A stretch of DNA of 64,000 nt from an uncultured Luminiphilus sp. (GTDB lineage: Bacteria > Pseudomonadota > Gammaproteobacteria > Pseudomonadales > Halieaceae). Of this stretch, positions 1 to 7,972 are shown in pieces. A program made the translations under genes and the position numbers. How positions within the stretch are numbered: position 1 is the stretch's first letter; every line of letters starts with the position of its first letter. Under the pieces are notes generated by a model. That model saw only the letters and a program-made list of their open reading frames with translations, had not been told where the DNA came from and ran no database searches. Location: the NCBI GenBank assembly GCA_943789425.1, contig CALSUB010000013.1, positions 1-64,000 on the forward strand, written 5' to 3'.

Positions 1-135
1 TATTCCTGAGTGCCTCTCTGAGGGTCAAAACGGAGGGCGGCGGGGGCCTGTTGGCGGCCGGCTTTTGCGCGGGGTACTGCCTCCGCTTGCTAAAGCATCC
101 TACGGAGGCGCTTGGGCTGTCCTTGACCCAATGAG

Positions 136-155
136 ACCGTCTGCCCCACGGTGCG
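136..155. repeat. 20-nt short repeat with hairpin, copy 1
   Basis: These 20 bases recur identically at 2487-2506. They contain a 5-bp inverted repeat, ACCGT...ACGGT, around a CTGCCCC loop. Copy 1 lies just beyond the 3' end of the small membrane protein gene. The purpose is unknown; a fragment of a small dispersed repeat is one possibility. Confidence 0.5.
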
Positions 156-164
156 CGTACGGGG

Positions 165-293
165 CTACTCCTCTTTGTAATCCTCATCAAGGATGCCTTT
201 CGCCTTCAACTCTTTGGTTAGCTTCTCTAGCCGGACAAAGGCCACCAACCCCAACATCCCGAATACAAAACCCACTACGCTCAAACCTTCCAT
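165..293 (-). CDS. 42-residue single-pass membrane protein
   Basis: Short gene. The start ATG (complement of 291-293) is preceded by a near-ideal ribosome site, the complement of TCCTCCT at 301-307. The product starts MEGLSVVGFVFGMLGLVAFV, a glycine-rich hydrophobic helix, followed by a charged tail (RLEKLTKELKAKG) that ends acidic (LDEDYKEE). That layout suits a small inner-membrane protein with a cytoplasmic amphipathic tail. Similar tiny proteins are, from memory, widespread in Gammaproteobacteria, but their function is not known to me. It is transcribed away from the YbjQ-like gene at 465. The strong ribosome site and the clear helix/charged-tail layout are the reasons for believing it is real. 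Confidence 0.72.
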   Translation of the reverse strand: MEGLSVVGFVFGMLGLVAFVRLEKLTKELKAKGILDEDYKEE

Positions 294-464
294 GAGAACT
301 TCCTCCTACTTGTCAAAACAATCCTGCACGCTATGCCTGTCACGTTCAGTCAAACGCTTGGCACGAACGGTCAATCCTTACGCACGCCTATCGCCGACAC
401 TGTGGGCGTCAAGGATGACCACCCCCGCCACGGACGGCTCTTATGAGATTGGAGAGACAAGACA

Positions 465-1040
465 ATGCAGAACTCAAAAGCCGCGAACTGTGCTGAGTGT
501 GGGGTAGAGTCACAAAAGGACTTTTTCTCGAACATTGACCCTAATCCAGTTGCAATGAGCCGTCGCAACCTTTGCCGAGCATGCCATACCAGCCTATTCG
601 GTAACGGTGCGGCAGAGGAAACTGATGAAACTGAAAAGGCGGAAAAAGCACTTCATCTCAGAGCGGGCAATATTCCGGTAACCACTGGATTCACGACTGC
701 AGCGGGACCCATCACCGAGGAGATCGATGTGATTACCTCAGAGTGCGTCTACGGTATCAACGTATTCAAAGACATGCCGGGCGATGTCAGAGACATCGTC
801 GGCGGCAGAGCCAGTGCGCAGCAGAAAGTGCTGAGATACCTGCGTCAAACCTGTCTCGATGAATTAAGAATGAATGCCGCAGAGATTGACGCTGATGCTG
901 TGATTGGGGTTGACCTCGACTACAGCGAAATCAGCGGAGCAAACGGTGGGCTGTTGATGCTGGTCGCCTCAGGAACCGCGGTGAGACTAGACATGGGCAC
1001 TGAACGTTCAAGCGATCACAAAACATGCTTGGACCTGTGA
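465..1040 (+). CDS. YbjQ/UPF0145-family protein with N-terminal zinc-ribbon-like segment
   Basis: A 191-residue protein. The C-terminal half (about residues 75-180) has the hallmarks of the YbjQ/UPF0145 family (putative heavy-metal-binding domain): a GINVFKDMPGDVRDIVGGR stretch, an 'AQQKVLRYLRQTCLDEL' helix and 'DADAVIGVDLDY'. The N-terminus carries CxxC pairs (CAEC near residue 10, CRAC near 38) that could bind zinc, an addition not present in minimal YbjQ proteins. A GGAGAG lies 9-14 bases before the ATG. YbjQ proteins form pentamers but have no established biochemical role. The family call is firm; function is not known. Confidence 0.85.
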   Translation: MQNSKAANCAECGVESQKDFFSNIDPNPVAMSRRNLCRACHTSLFGNGAAEETDETEKAEKALHLRAGNIPVTTGFTTAAGPITEEIDVITSECVYGINVFKDMPGDVRDIVGGRASAQQKVLRYLRQTCLDELRMNAAEIDADAVIGVDLDYSEISGANGGLLMLVASGTAVRLDMGTERSSDHKTCLDL

Positions 1041-1113
1041 TCACTGCCTCACTCATCGCAGTGGCCTATGCCATCTGGATATGAAGAGACTGACAGCCAA
1101 GGAGGACTGAAGA

Positions 1114-1242
1114 ATGGACATTAATTGGATAGAAATGAGTGTTCGGGTGCTATTTTGGGCTCTGGCCTGCTACGTCGCAGCGGAGGCTCTGGGCGGTTCT
1201 GCACTGACCTCCTATCAGACACGCGACAGAAGCGGGGGCTGA
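1114..1242 (+). CDS. 42-residue membrane peptide
   Basis: The ATG at 1114 follows AAGGAGG (1099-1105) at ideal spacing. The product has one hydrophobic stretch (VRVLFWALACYVAAEALGG) followed by a short polar tail (SYQTRDRSGG). It lies 73 bp after the YbjQ-like gene on the same strand and could share its transcript. No homologue is recognised. The ribosome site and hydrophobic profile support it. Confidence 0.5.
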   Translation: MDINWIEMSVRVLFWALACYVAAEALGGSALTSYQTRDRSGG

Positions 1243-1245
1243 GCG

Positions 1246-1338
1246 ATGAAGCACGCCACAGAGCGAGAAGTCATTGAATATCTCTGGCCCAACAAGAGAC
1301 CGGTGAAACGGCGCAATGTCGCGCGTCGTCTTGGGTGA
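1246..1338 (+). CDS. possible 30-residue basic peptide
   Basis: An ATG three bases after the stop of the preceding small gene opens a 30-codon frame. It is strongly basic in its second half (NKRPVKRRNVARRLG). Coupling to the upstream stop and the basic, non-random composition are the only support. It may be the start of a longer gene interrupted by an indel. Function unknown. Confidence 0.25.
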   Translation: MKHATEREVIEYLWPNKRPVKRRNVARRLG

Positions 1339-1535
1339 GCCATCAATAAGAGCGTTATGAACAACAGCAGCGTGACCACAAGGTGTGGTTTGCTAATGAC
1401 ACCAGTTGATCAAACGCCTGCATTCCGCGCCAAAGCCCTTTTAGGCCCTCTGAAACACTAGATGAGGCCAGGTACTTGAGAGTCGAAATTGCCTCAGGCG
1501 AGACACCATAAGGCCTGCCAGCAGCGATACACCTC

Positions 1536-2387
1536 TCACGCTGACTGGAGCTCAGCAGACAGCCAATCTGCAGATTTCTGAATACCACCCAGTGGGAACA
1601 CGTGCACCTTTGAGATATTCGTCTTATCGTCATTTTTCAGCATGAGTTCGAGATCGCTAACTATCTCAACGGGCTCATAAGGTAAAAGTAATTTCGAGAT
1701 ATCTTTGGCTCGTTTCTGCAGCACTTTGAGGGAAGGACCAACACCGCACGAGATGGCAAATTTAATAAGCGTCTGCAACTTTGTCGGACCTGCAATACCA
1801 ATATGTATGGGCAGGGAAATACCGGCATGTTTTAGCGCCGCAGCCCATTCGTATACGGCCGTTGCACTGAACGAAAATTGGGTGACAATTGCCATTTCCG
1901 CGCTAGTTTGATCCGAGAATGCCTGCTTCCACCTCAGCGCATCACCGAGCGGATCACCAGAAGTGCCCGCATCAATATCTTTATTGCCTTCAGGATGCCC
2001 TGCGACATGAAAACGCTTGAAGTGATATTTATCGAATAATCCCGTTTCAAGCAGCTGCATCGAATCAGACAGGGCGCCCTGAGGTGCTTTCGGGCTCCCC
2101 GCCAGCAACAAAGCCTCAGATATGCCCGCTTCACCAGCATAAGATTGAATCCAGTTTTCCAGGGTACTCACGTCCTTCATCAATCGAGCAGGGAAGTGAG
2201 GCATGACTTGATAACCCGATTTCATCAGTCTGGCCGCCGCCGTCAGCATGTCTTTAAAATCGACACCCTCAATGTGTGCCAGATACACTCGCGTATCGGG
2301 TGGAAATAGCGTTTCCAAATTGTCAATCTTAGCCAAAGTCCGAGGCATGACCTCTATTGAAAAGCCCTCTAAAACGCTTGCTGTCAT
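1536..2387 (-). CDS. methylenetetrahydrofolate reductase-like protein
   Basis: A 283-residue protein of the MTHFR/MetF flavoprotein family (E. coli MetF is about 296). It shows the family's TIM-barrel order: an N-terminal 'FSIEVMPRT' segment (usually FEFFPPK/SIEVFP), 'VYLAHIEGVDFKDML', a central 'PHFPARLMKD', 'MAIVTQFSFSATAVYEW' (the QxxF strand), 'LPIHIGIAGPT', and an end close to 'VHVFPLGGIQKSADWL'. The predicted reaction interconverts 5-methyl- and 5,10-methylene-tetrahydrofolate. Next to a corrinoid/pterin methyltransferase locus, the oxidative direction (methyl-THF to methylene-THF) is the likely use. Such degenerate MTHFR proteins recur in C1 demethylation clusters. The gene stands alone on the minus strand with a weak ribosome site (AGGGT). 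The family is clear; the direction is inference. Confidence 0.82.
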   Translation of the reverse strand: MTASVLEGFSIEVMPRTLAKIDNLETLFPPDTRVYLAHIEGVDFKDMLTAAARLMKSGYQVMPHFPARLMKDVSTLENWIQSYAGEAGISEALLLAGSPKAPQGALSDSMQLLETGLFDKYHFKRFHVAGHPEGNKDIDAGTSGDPLGDALRWKQAFSDQTSAEMAIVTQFSFSATAVYEWAAALKHAGISLPIHIGIAGPTKLQTLIKFAISCGVGPSLKVLQKRAKDISKLLLPYEPVEIVSDLELMLKNDDKTNISKVHVFPLGGIQKSADWLSAELQSA

Positions 2388-2486
2388 GACACCAACCCTA
2401 CCCTTCTAGCGCCGCAATTGTGATGGAAACCACTCTTATAGAAACCAGACAATGCGCCTGCAGCCTGTTAAATTTGGGCGAATCCT

Positions 2487-2506
2487 ACCGTCTGCCCCAC
2501 GGTGCG
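2487..2506. repeat. 20-nt short repeat with hairpin, copy 2
   Basis: Identical to 136-155, including the ACCGT/ACGGT stem. It lies upstream of the MTHFR-like gene, in a stretch (2388-2688) where no gene was seen. Confidence 0.5.
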
Positions 2507-2688
2507 TATACAGAGCGGCTCCACGCACGGCACTTCCGCCGCAATCAGACAACCCGTTGTCGCTCTCAGTCGATGACCTGTTGGTTTTTCGCTCTTGACC
2601 TGACGCTTTTGAGGATTTAGGCCCCCTTTTGGCTGCAGAAGGCCTCATCTTTTCTCCGCTGCCTGAAGCCCAGCCTGAACCCTCGATC

Positions 2689-3000
2689 CTATGAAGCAGT
2701 CTCTACGATATCGAAAACCCTGACTGACGGCGCGCCCGTGCAAACCAATGCAACCTCGTACAAGGTGCCGTCCGCTTGCCCAAACTGTCAGTATTTTTGG
2801 CACTCCTCGTTGGAATCCCATCGCACAGTGATCACCCATTTTCGGGGTCTGCCCCGTTGTAGGTCACGTCTATTGTTTGAAATCCGTCAAAGGTTTTAGT
2901 TACTTTGAACTTATCGGTCAGCAATGCGATAAATCCGTCCCGCTCTCCTTCCTTTAAAAACCACTTTAGTAACACGCTGACTGTGATGGCAGTCCCTCTT
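2689..3000 (-). pseudogene. decayed ABM-like (antibiotic biosynthesis monooxygenase fold) protein
   Basis: Read on the minus strand, two frames together give a ~100-residue ABM-like protein. The first part reads ITVSVLLKWFLKEGERDGF and continues to FQTIDVTYNGADPEN. After a frame shift near 2842 it continues as KWVITVRWDSNEECQKY, hits a stop, and carries on with QADGTLYEVALVCTGAPSV. The ATG expected before 'AITVSV' is also altered. One shift, one nonsense codon and a missing start in ~310 bp point to a genuine relic rather than a single base-call error. No function is expected. Confidence 0.55.
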
Positions 3001-3073
3001 GCTTAGTGTTCATCATAGTGTCGATTCATAACAGCGACACTACATTGATGCCGCTAAGCTTGTCGGAGCTGGC

Positions 3074-3232
3074 TTACTCAGCGTCCTCAGGGTCCTCAGA
3101 GAGCGCGTAAACTTTATCAATAATGGCCTCTACTTGAAGCTCTAGCGACGCGTAATCCATTTCGGCGACCAGCTCTAGCTTCAACTCATGAAGCAACTCG
3201 GCAACCTCTTTCAGCGCTTGTTCTGTCGACAT
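3074..3232 (-). CDS. 52-residue acidic, probably helical protein
   Basis: An ATG with an upstream AGAGGT opens 52 codons. The product is MSTEQALKEVAELLHELKLE followed by LVAEMDYASLELQVEAIIDK and a short acidic tail (SEDPEDAE). Leucine/isoleucine spacing suggests an amphipathic helix or a short coiled coil. No homologue is recognised. It lies 74 bp upstream, in transcription order, of the decayed ABM-like gene. The regular hydrophobic periodicity and the ribosome site make it likely to be real. Confidence 0.6.
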   Translation of the reverse strand: MSTEQALKEVAELLHELKLELVAEMDYASLELQVEAIIDKVYALSEDPEDAE

Positions 3233-3811
3233 GGCACACCTCTGGCATTGAAAAATAAACAGAAAGTTTAGCGGAAGATTCAGCGAGTTGCGCCGATTAT
3301 CGACTCACTGCTTCCCCTAAATGACAGTAATACTGATTGCAGGCGGCGTATGCGTGCTAGAGACCAAGACCATGGCCAGGCCCGTCAATGTTATTCCGCT
3401 TTAGATAGACCTCTTTGACTCCACCACACATCGCGATGATGTGAGGGGCAAAGCGCACTATGCGAGCGTGATGAAACCATAAATCTATGCCAACGGCAGG
3501 CTCTGATACTACCGCCAACCGCAGATCTACCTAGGGTTGAAAGGTCGTTGCCCACCTGGGCATCGTAATAGCCTCTAGCGCCGCCTGTAGAGCCGCTAAA
3601 GCCACCCGATACTGCTGGCTCCTGAGCCAAACAGTTCATTGATACAACGCATCTTTGACTGGCGCATTTAAGGCCTTGCGGACGTCTACTTTGTCGGCTA
3701 ATAATGCTCAAAATAAAGCGAGACAGCGCAAGGCTGTCCGCATTTGTGCAGGCCGGTGGCAGTGACGACTCAACCTAGTATCGGCATAGCACCTTTAGGG
3801 AGATACAGAAA
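3233..3811. other. gene-poor stretch before the first MttB-like gene
   Basis: No convincing gene. Minus-strand frames across 3390-3720 carry short protein-like pieces (for example DKVDVRKALNAPVKDALYQ and RVALAALQAALEAI) that are broken by stops and could be a very old relic. They match nothing I recognise. A leader for the gene at 3812 presumably lies near its right end. Confidence 0.3.
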
Positions 3812-5365
3812 ATGGCGAAACGCGCAGGGGGTAGGCAGGCACGAAAAGCCCAGCGAGCGGCACCCTTAGCAGCCAGAAATGAAGCCCGTCCGTCCCGGGT
3901 GAACGAGGCGGTCGTTACCATCCGTTTTCGGACCATGACTTAGCCGCCATCGTCGACAATGTCTTTCGTATTCTCGGCGAGGTGGGGTTCAAAGATGCCA
4001 CGCCGCATTGCATCGAAAAGTGTCAGGCAGTAGGTGCGCTGTGCTCGGCGAGGACGGTCGGCTTGCGGATGCCCAGAGCGGTCGTTGAGAACGCCCTCAA
4101 CGTCGCCAAACGCAATTTAACGCTGCACGCCCAAGATCCTGCCTATGATCTTGGACCTCTCGGGATCCAGAGTCCACTTTGCGACAGCGGGCGCAGCGGT
4201 GATGATTGCCGATTCAGCCAATAATCGATACCGCGAATCCACCACCCGCGATCTCTATGACCTTGCGCGTATTGCTGATAACTGCGAGCACATCCACCTA
4301 TTTCAAAGGATGTGTGTGCTGCGGGACCTCGACAACACCTATGAAATGGACCTCAACACCACCTATTGCTGTGTTGCCGGCACGCGCAAGCATGTCGGCG
4401 CGAGTTGGAGCAATTGTAATCATCTCGCCAAAGCACTTGAGATGCTGCATATCGTCGCCGGTGGTGAAGATCAGTGGCGCGCGCGCCCCTTTGTGAGCCA
4501 GTCAAATTGCTTCGTGGTCCCGCCCATGAAATTCGCCGAAGAAGCCCTCGAATGCCTGAGGGTCGCAGTAGAAGGCGGCATGCCCGTGCTTCTACTCTCA
4601 GCGGGCCAAGCAGGCGCCACCACACCCGCGACCCTCGCCGGTGCAGTGAGTCAAGCGTGGGCCGAGTGCTTGGGCGGTCTCGTTTATGTCAACGCCATCA
4701 AACCCGGTGCACCCGCTATCATTGGCGCATGGCCTTTTGTCTCCGATTTGCGCACGGGCTCCATGAGTGGCGGGTCACCCGAGCAAGGGACTGATTTCTA
4801 GTGGCTGCGCGCAATTAGGGCTGCACTTTGATCTTCCCTTTGGAACCGCCTGTGGCATGACCGACGCCAACATGCCCGACTTTCAAGCAGGCGCAGAGCG
4901 TGCCCACACGCTAATGCCACCGGCACTGGCCGGGGCCAATCTCATCTATGAATCGGCGGGCATGTACTCAAGCTTGTTGGGGGTGTGCCCCGAGAGCTTA
5001 TACTCGATAACGATGTGCTCGGTGCCACGCTGCGCGCAGTGCGGGGCATTGAGGTCAATGAAAGCACTCTGGGGTTTGCCGATCTTGCCGAAGTCTGCCT
5101 GGGCGAGAAAGGTCACTATTTAGGGTCTGATCACACCTTAGCCGTGATGCAAAGTGAGTACCTCTACCCCGAGGTGGGCAATCGCTTTAGTCCAACCGTG
5201 TGGGAGCAATCTGACAAGCCGCTGGCGCTAGACAATGCCATTCGAACGCGCGATGAAATCCTCGCCAACTATGTGCCAAGCCACATCAGCCCAGAAGTCG
5301 ACGCAGAGATTCGCGCCAAGTTTCCCATTCGGTTAATCACCGAGGACTTATTGCAAAGCGCCTAA
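3812..5365 (+). pseudogene. MttB-family (COG5598, non-pyrrolysine) methyltransferase, multiply frameshifted
   Basis: Joined across frames, this encodes a ~515-residue trimethylamine-methyltransferase-family protein. It has a basic N-terminus (MAKRAGGRQARKAQRAA), then YHPFSDHDLAAIVDNVFRIL, DLDLSGSRVHFATAGAAV, DLARIADNCEHIHLFQRM, VLLLSAGQAGATTPATLAGA, SGGSPEQ, AACGMTD-type 'GTACGMTDANMPDFQAG' and YLGSDHTLAVM. MttB family members move a methyl group from a quaternary or tertiary amine to a corrinoid protein. No amber codon falls where pyrrolysine would sit, so it belongs to the non-Pyl branch. Breaks lie near 3908, 4045-4065 (a compensating pair), 4155, 4790 and 5000. This is the most damaged gene in the window, so real decay is possible, although the intact residues between breaks are well conserved. 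It may be a second substrate-specific methyltransferase alongside the copy at 10909. Confidence 0.75.
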
Positions 5366-5525
5366 CGCAGACGTCAGCAGCGCCATAAGACTGGCTACTC
5401 TGTTGCAGTCACTGTTGGACAAACCGCGGGATGAGCCGCTGCATGAGTGGCTCGGGGACACCTTAGAGTGCGCGCCGGATCACGGCCCGCGCTCCAACCT
5501 GAACGTCCCTGCATTCCCGTCGCTG

Positions 5526-7972
5526 TTAACTGCGGATTTTTGAATTCTCTGGGTCATAAAGTGGCCGCAGCGATACTTCAGCCGCGATTTTTTCGCAGGC
5601 CACTTCCACCTCATAGTGCTCCCTCAAGGACGGCTTCGGCCGCCTCACCCGGGATAGCACTGACGTAACCCAAACCAACCGCCCCGCCTAAAGTGTGCCC
5701 GTAGGCACCCGAGGTGATGTGGCCCACCAGTGTGCCGTCCCGCCATATGGGTTCATTGTGGTACATCAGTGGTTCAGGGTCCTTCAACCGGAGCTGCACC
5801 AAGTGACGTGAGAGTCCTTTTTCGCGCTGCTCGAGTAGCGCTTCTCGCCCCACAAAGCCGCCTGGCTTATCCCACTTCACGACAAAATCGAGGCCCGCCT
5901 CCAAGGGCGAGTCCTCATCAGTAATATCGTGGCTCCAATGACGATAGGCTTTTTCGGTGCGCAGAGAGTTCAGCGCGTGGTAACCGGCATGAGCCAGACC
6001 CCATTCAGCTCCCGCCGCCACGATACGGTCATAGGTGTCCTGCATGAACTCCGTCGGGATGTAGAGCTCCCATCCCAACTCGCCAACAAACGTAATCCGC
6101 GACGCGCGCACATAGCCATAGCCCAGTTCAATCTCGCGACTGGTAGCAAAGGGAAACCCCTTGTGGCTCATGTCGTCAGGGGTCAACGACTGCAAGAGAT
6201 CGCGCGCCTTGGGGCCCATGATCGAGATGACGCCCAATCCCCGAGGTGACATTCGTTAAAACACAATGGGCGTCGTCGGGGATATGACGCTTAAGCCAAT
6301 AGAAATCCCGCACCTCTGTCTCGGCGGCGCTCACAATCATAAACGCGTGCTCGGTGAGTCGCGTCACGGTCAAATCGGCTTCAATCCCGCCGCGCTCGTT
6401 CAGCCATTGGGTGTACACGACCCTGCCCGGCGCCACATCAATATTATTGGCGCAAACGCGATTTAACACCGCCACGGTGTCGCGACCCTCGAAGCGAAAC
6501 TTCGCAAAAGACGACTGGTCAAATAACGCAACACCCTCGCGCACCGCGCGATGTTCTGCAGCGGAATGTTCAAACCAGTTCTGTCTGCCATAACTATAGT
6601 CATAGACCGGCTCGACGCCCTTCGGCGCATACCAGTTGGGTCGCTCCCAGCCGTAAGCTTCACCGTGGCAGGCACCCGCAGCGCGCAATCGATCATGGAT
6701 AGCGGCTTTACGAACGCCGCGAGCCGTCTCGTATTGGCGATACGGATAGTGTGTCGCGTATAGGAGACCGAGACTTTCGCCCACCCTCGATTGCAAATAG
6801 CGCCGGTTGCGCTGGAACGGCATGTTGCGCCGAACATCCACCTCCCACAAATCTACCGGGGGGCGCCCATCACGAATCCATTCGGCGGTCACCTTTCCCA
6901 CTCCGCCAGCAGATTGCAAACCAATTGAATTGAGCCCCGCTGCAACGAAGCAATTTTTCAGCTCCGGTGCCTCGCCCAGGTGGTAACGCACGTCGGGCGT
7001 AAAACTCTCAGGACCACAGAAAAATTTCTGAATACCCGCACGTTCAAGCGCCGGGAATCGCTTCATGGCGTCGTGCAGCACCGGCTCAAAATGATCAAAA
7101 TCACCGGCGATCTCATCAAAGCAAAAGTCCTCCGAAATACCGCCCATTCCCCAAGGCTTCGCACTCGGCTCAAAGGCGCCTAACAGCAGCTTACCGGCAT
7201 CATACTTATAGTAGGTGCAGGCATCGTAATCCCGCAGCACGGGTAAATCAGGGTGTAACCCCTCGACCGATTCAAACAGCACGTAATAATGTTCGCAGGC
7301 GTGCAGCGGCAGGTTCACGCCGACCGTAGACGCCAAATCTCGCGACCACATGCCGCCGCATATGACCACGTATTTTGCCTGTATCTCGCCCCGATCAGTG
7401 CGCACACCGGTGATCTGCCCTCCCTCATGGAGGATCTCGTCGACCTTGGTATGGGTTGCAATGCGAACACCGCGACCCTTAGCCCCTTTCGCTAAGGCCT
7501 GCGTAATGTCGACCGCATTGGCGTAACCATCAGAGGGAATATGAATGCCACCAAATAAGTCATCCGTCTGAATCAGCGGGTAGCGTTCAGCAATCTCTGC
7601 TACCGAGAGCACGTTCACTTCGAGGCCAAACACCTTAGCCATGGAGGCACTGCGCTTGAGTTCCTCAAAGCGTTCGGCGGTCGCCGCAATCGACATCGAG
7701 CCACACTGTCGGTAGCCCGTCGCCTGCCCCGTCTCTGCCTCTAGTCCTCGATACAATTCACTCGTGTACCGTGCCAGCTTGGTCATATTGATCGAGCTGC
7801 GTAACTGTCCGACTAAGCCTGCCGCATGCCAAGTCGTGCCGCTGGTCAGCTCTTTGCGCTCTACCAACACCACGTCTTGAATACCGGCTTCAGCGAGGTG
7901 ATAAGCGACTGAGACGCCAATCACGCCGCCGCCAATCACAACCACCTCACAACGATCGGGTAAGGGCGTCAT
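5526..7972 (-). CDS. dimethylglycine/sarcosine dehydrogenase-like FAD-GcvT protein (B), frameshifted
   Basis: About 814 residues when joined. The N-terminal FAD-dependent oxidase domain has GGGVIGVSVAYHLAEAG (residues 14-30) and 'SGTTWHAAG', with the histidine near residue 49 that in this family holds FAD covalently. The C-terminal half is a GcvT/aminomethyltransferase folate-binding domain (GLGVISIMGPKARDLL, GELGWELY, NSLRTEKAYRHWSHDI). Such proteins oxidise N-methyl groups of dimethylglycine, sarcosine or related amines and pass formaldehyde-level carbon to THF. Two breaks were found, at a C4 run at 6239-6242 and near 5617. Beyond the second, the frame continues through YEVEVACEKIAAE and LRPLYDPENSK to a stop at 5526. 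The start ATG overlaps the upstream paralogue's TGA by one base, implying coupled translation and perhaps a two-enzyme sequence. Confidence 0.85.

Noticed and set aside
79-109. Integron attC-like inverted repeat (GCCTCCG/CGGAGGC)
   Set aside because: A 7-bp stem is present, but no core-site sequences or integrase were found.
65-295. Plus-strand frame at the left edge
   Set aside because: Shadow of the well-supported minus-strand small membrane protein; low-complexity, proline-rich translation.
1025-1084. 19-residue hydrophobic peptide overlapping the end of the YbjQ-like gene
   Set aside because: No ribosome site and too short to separate from chance.
1355-1633. 92-codon minus-strand frame at the 3' end of the MTHFR-like gene
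   Set aside because: It overlaps the C-terminus in another frame; the MTHFR-like protein already ends at a natural C-terminus.
2750-2766. Another copy of the CAAGGTG operator element
   Set aside because: It lies inside the decayed ABM-like coding sequence, where the match comes from the codons for GTLYEV; the second half-site is missing.
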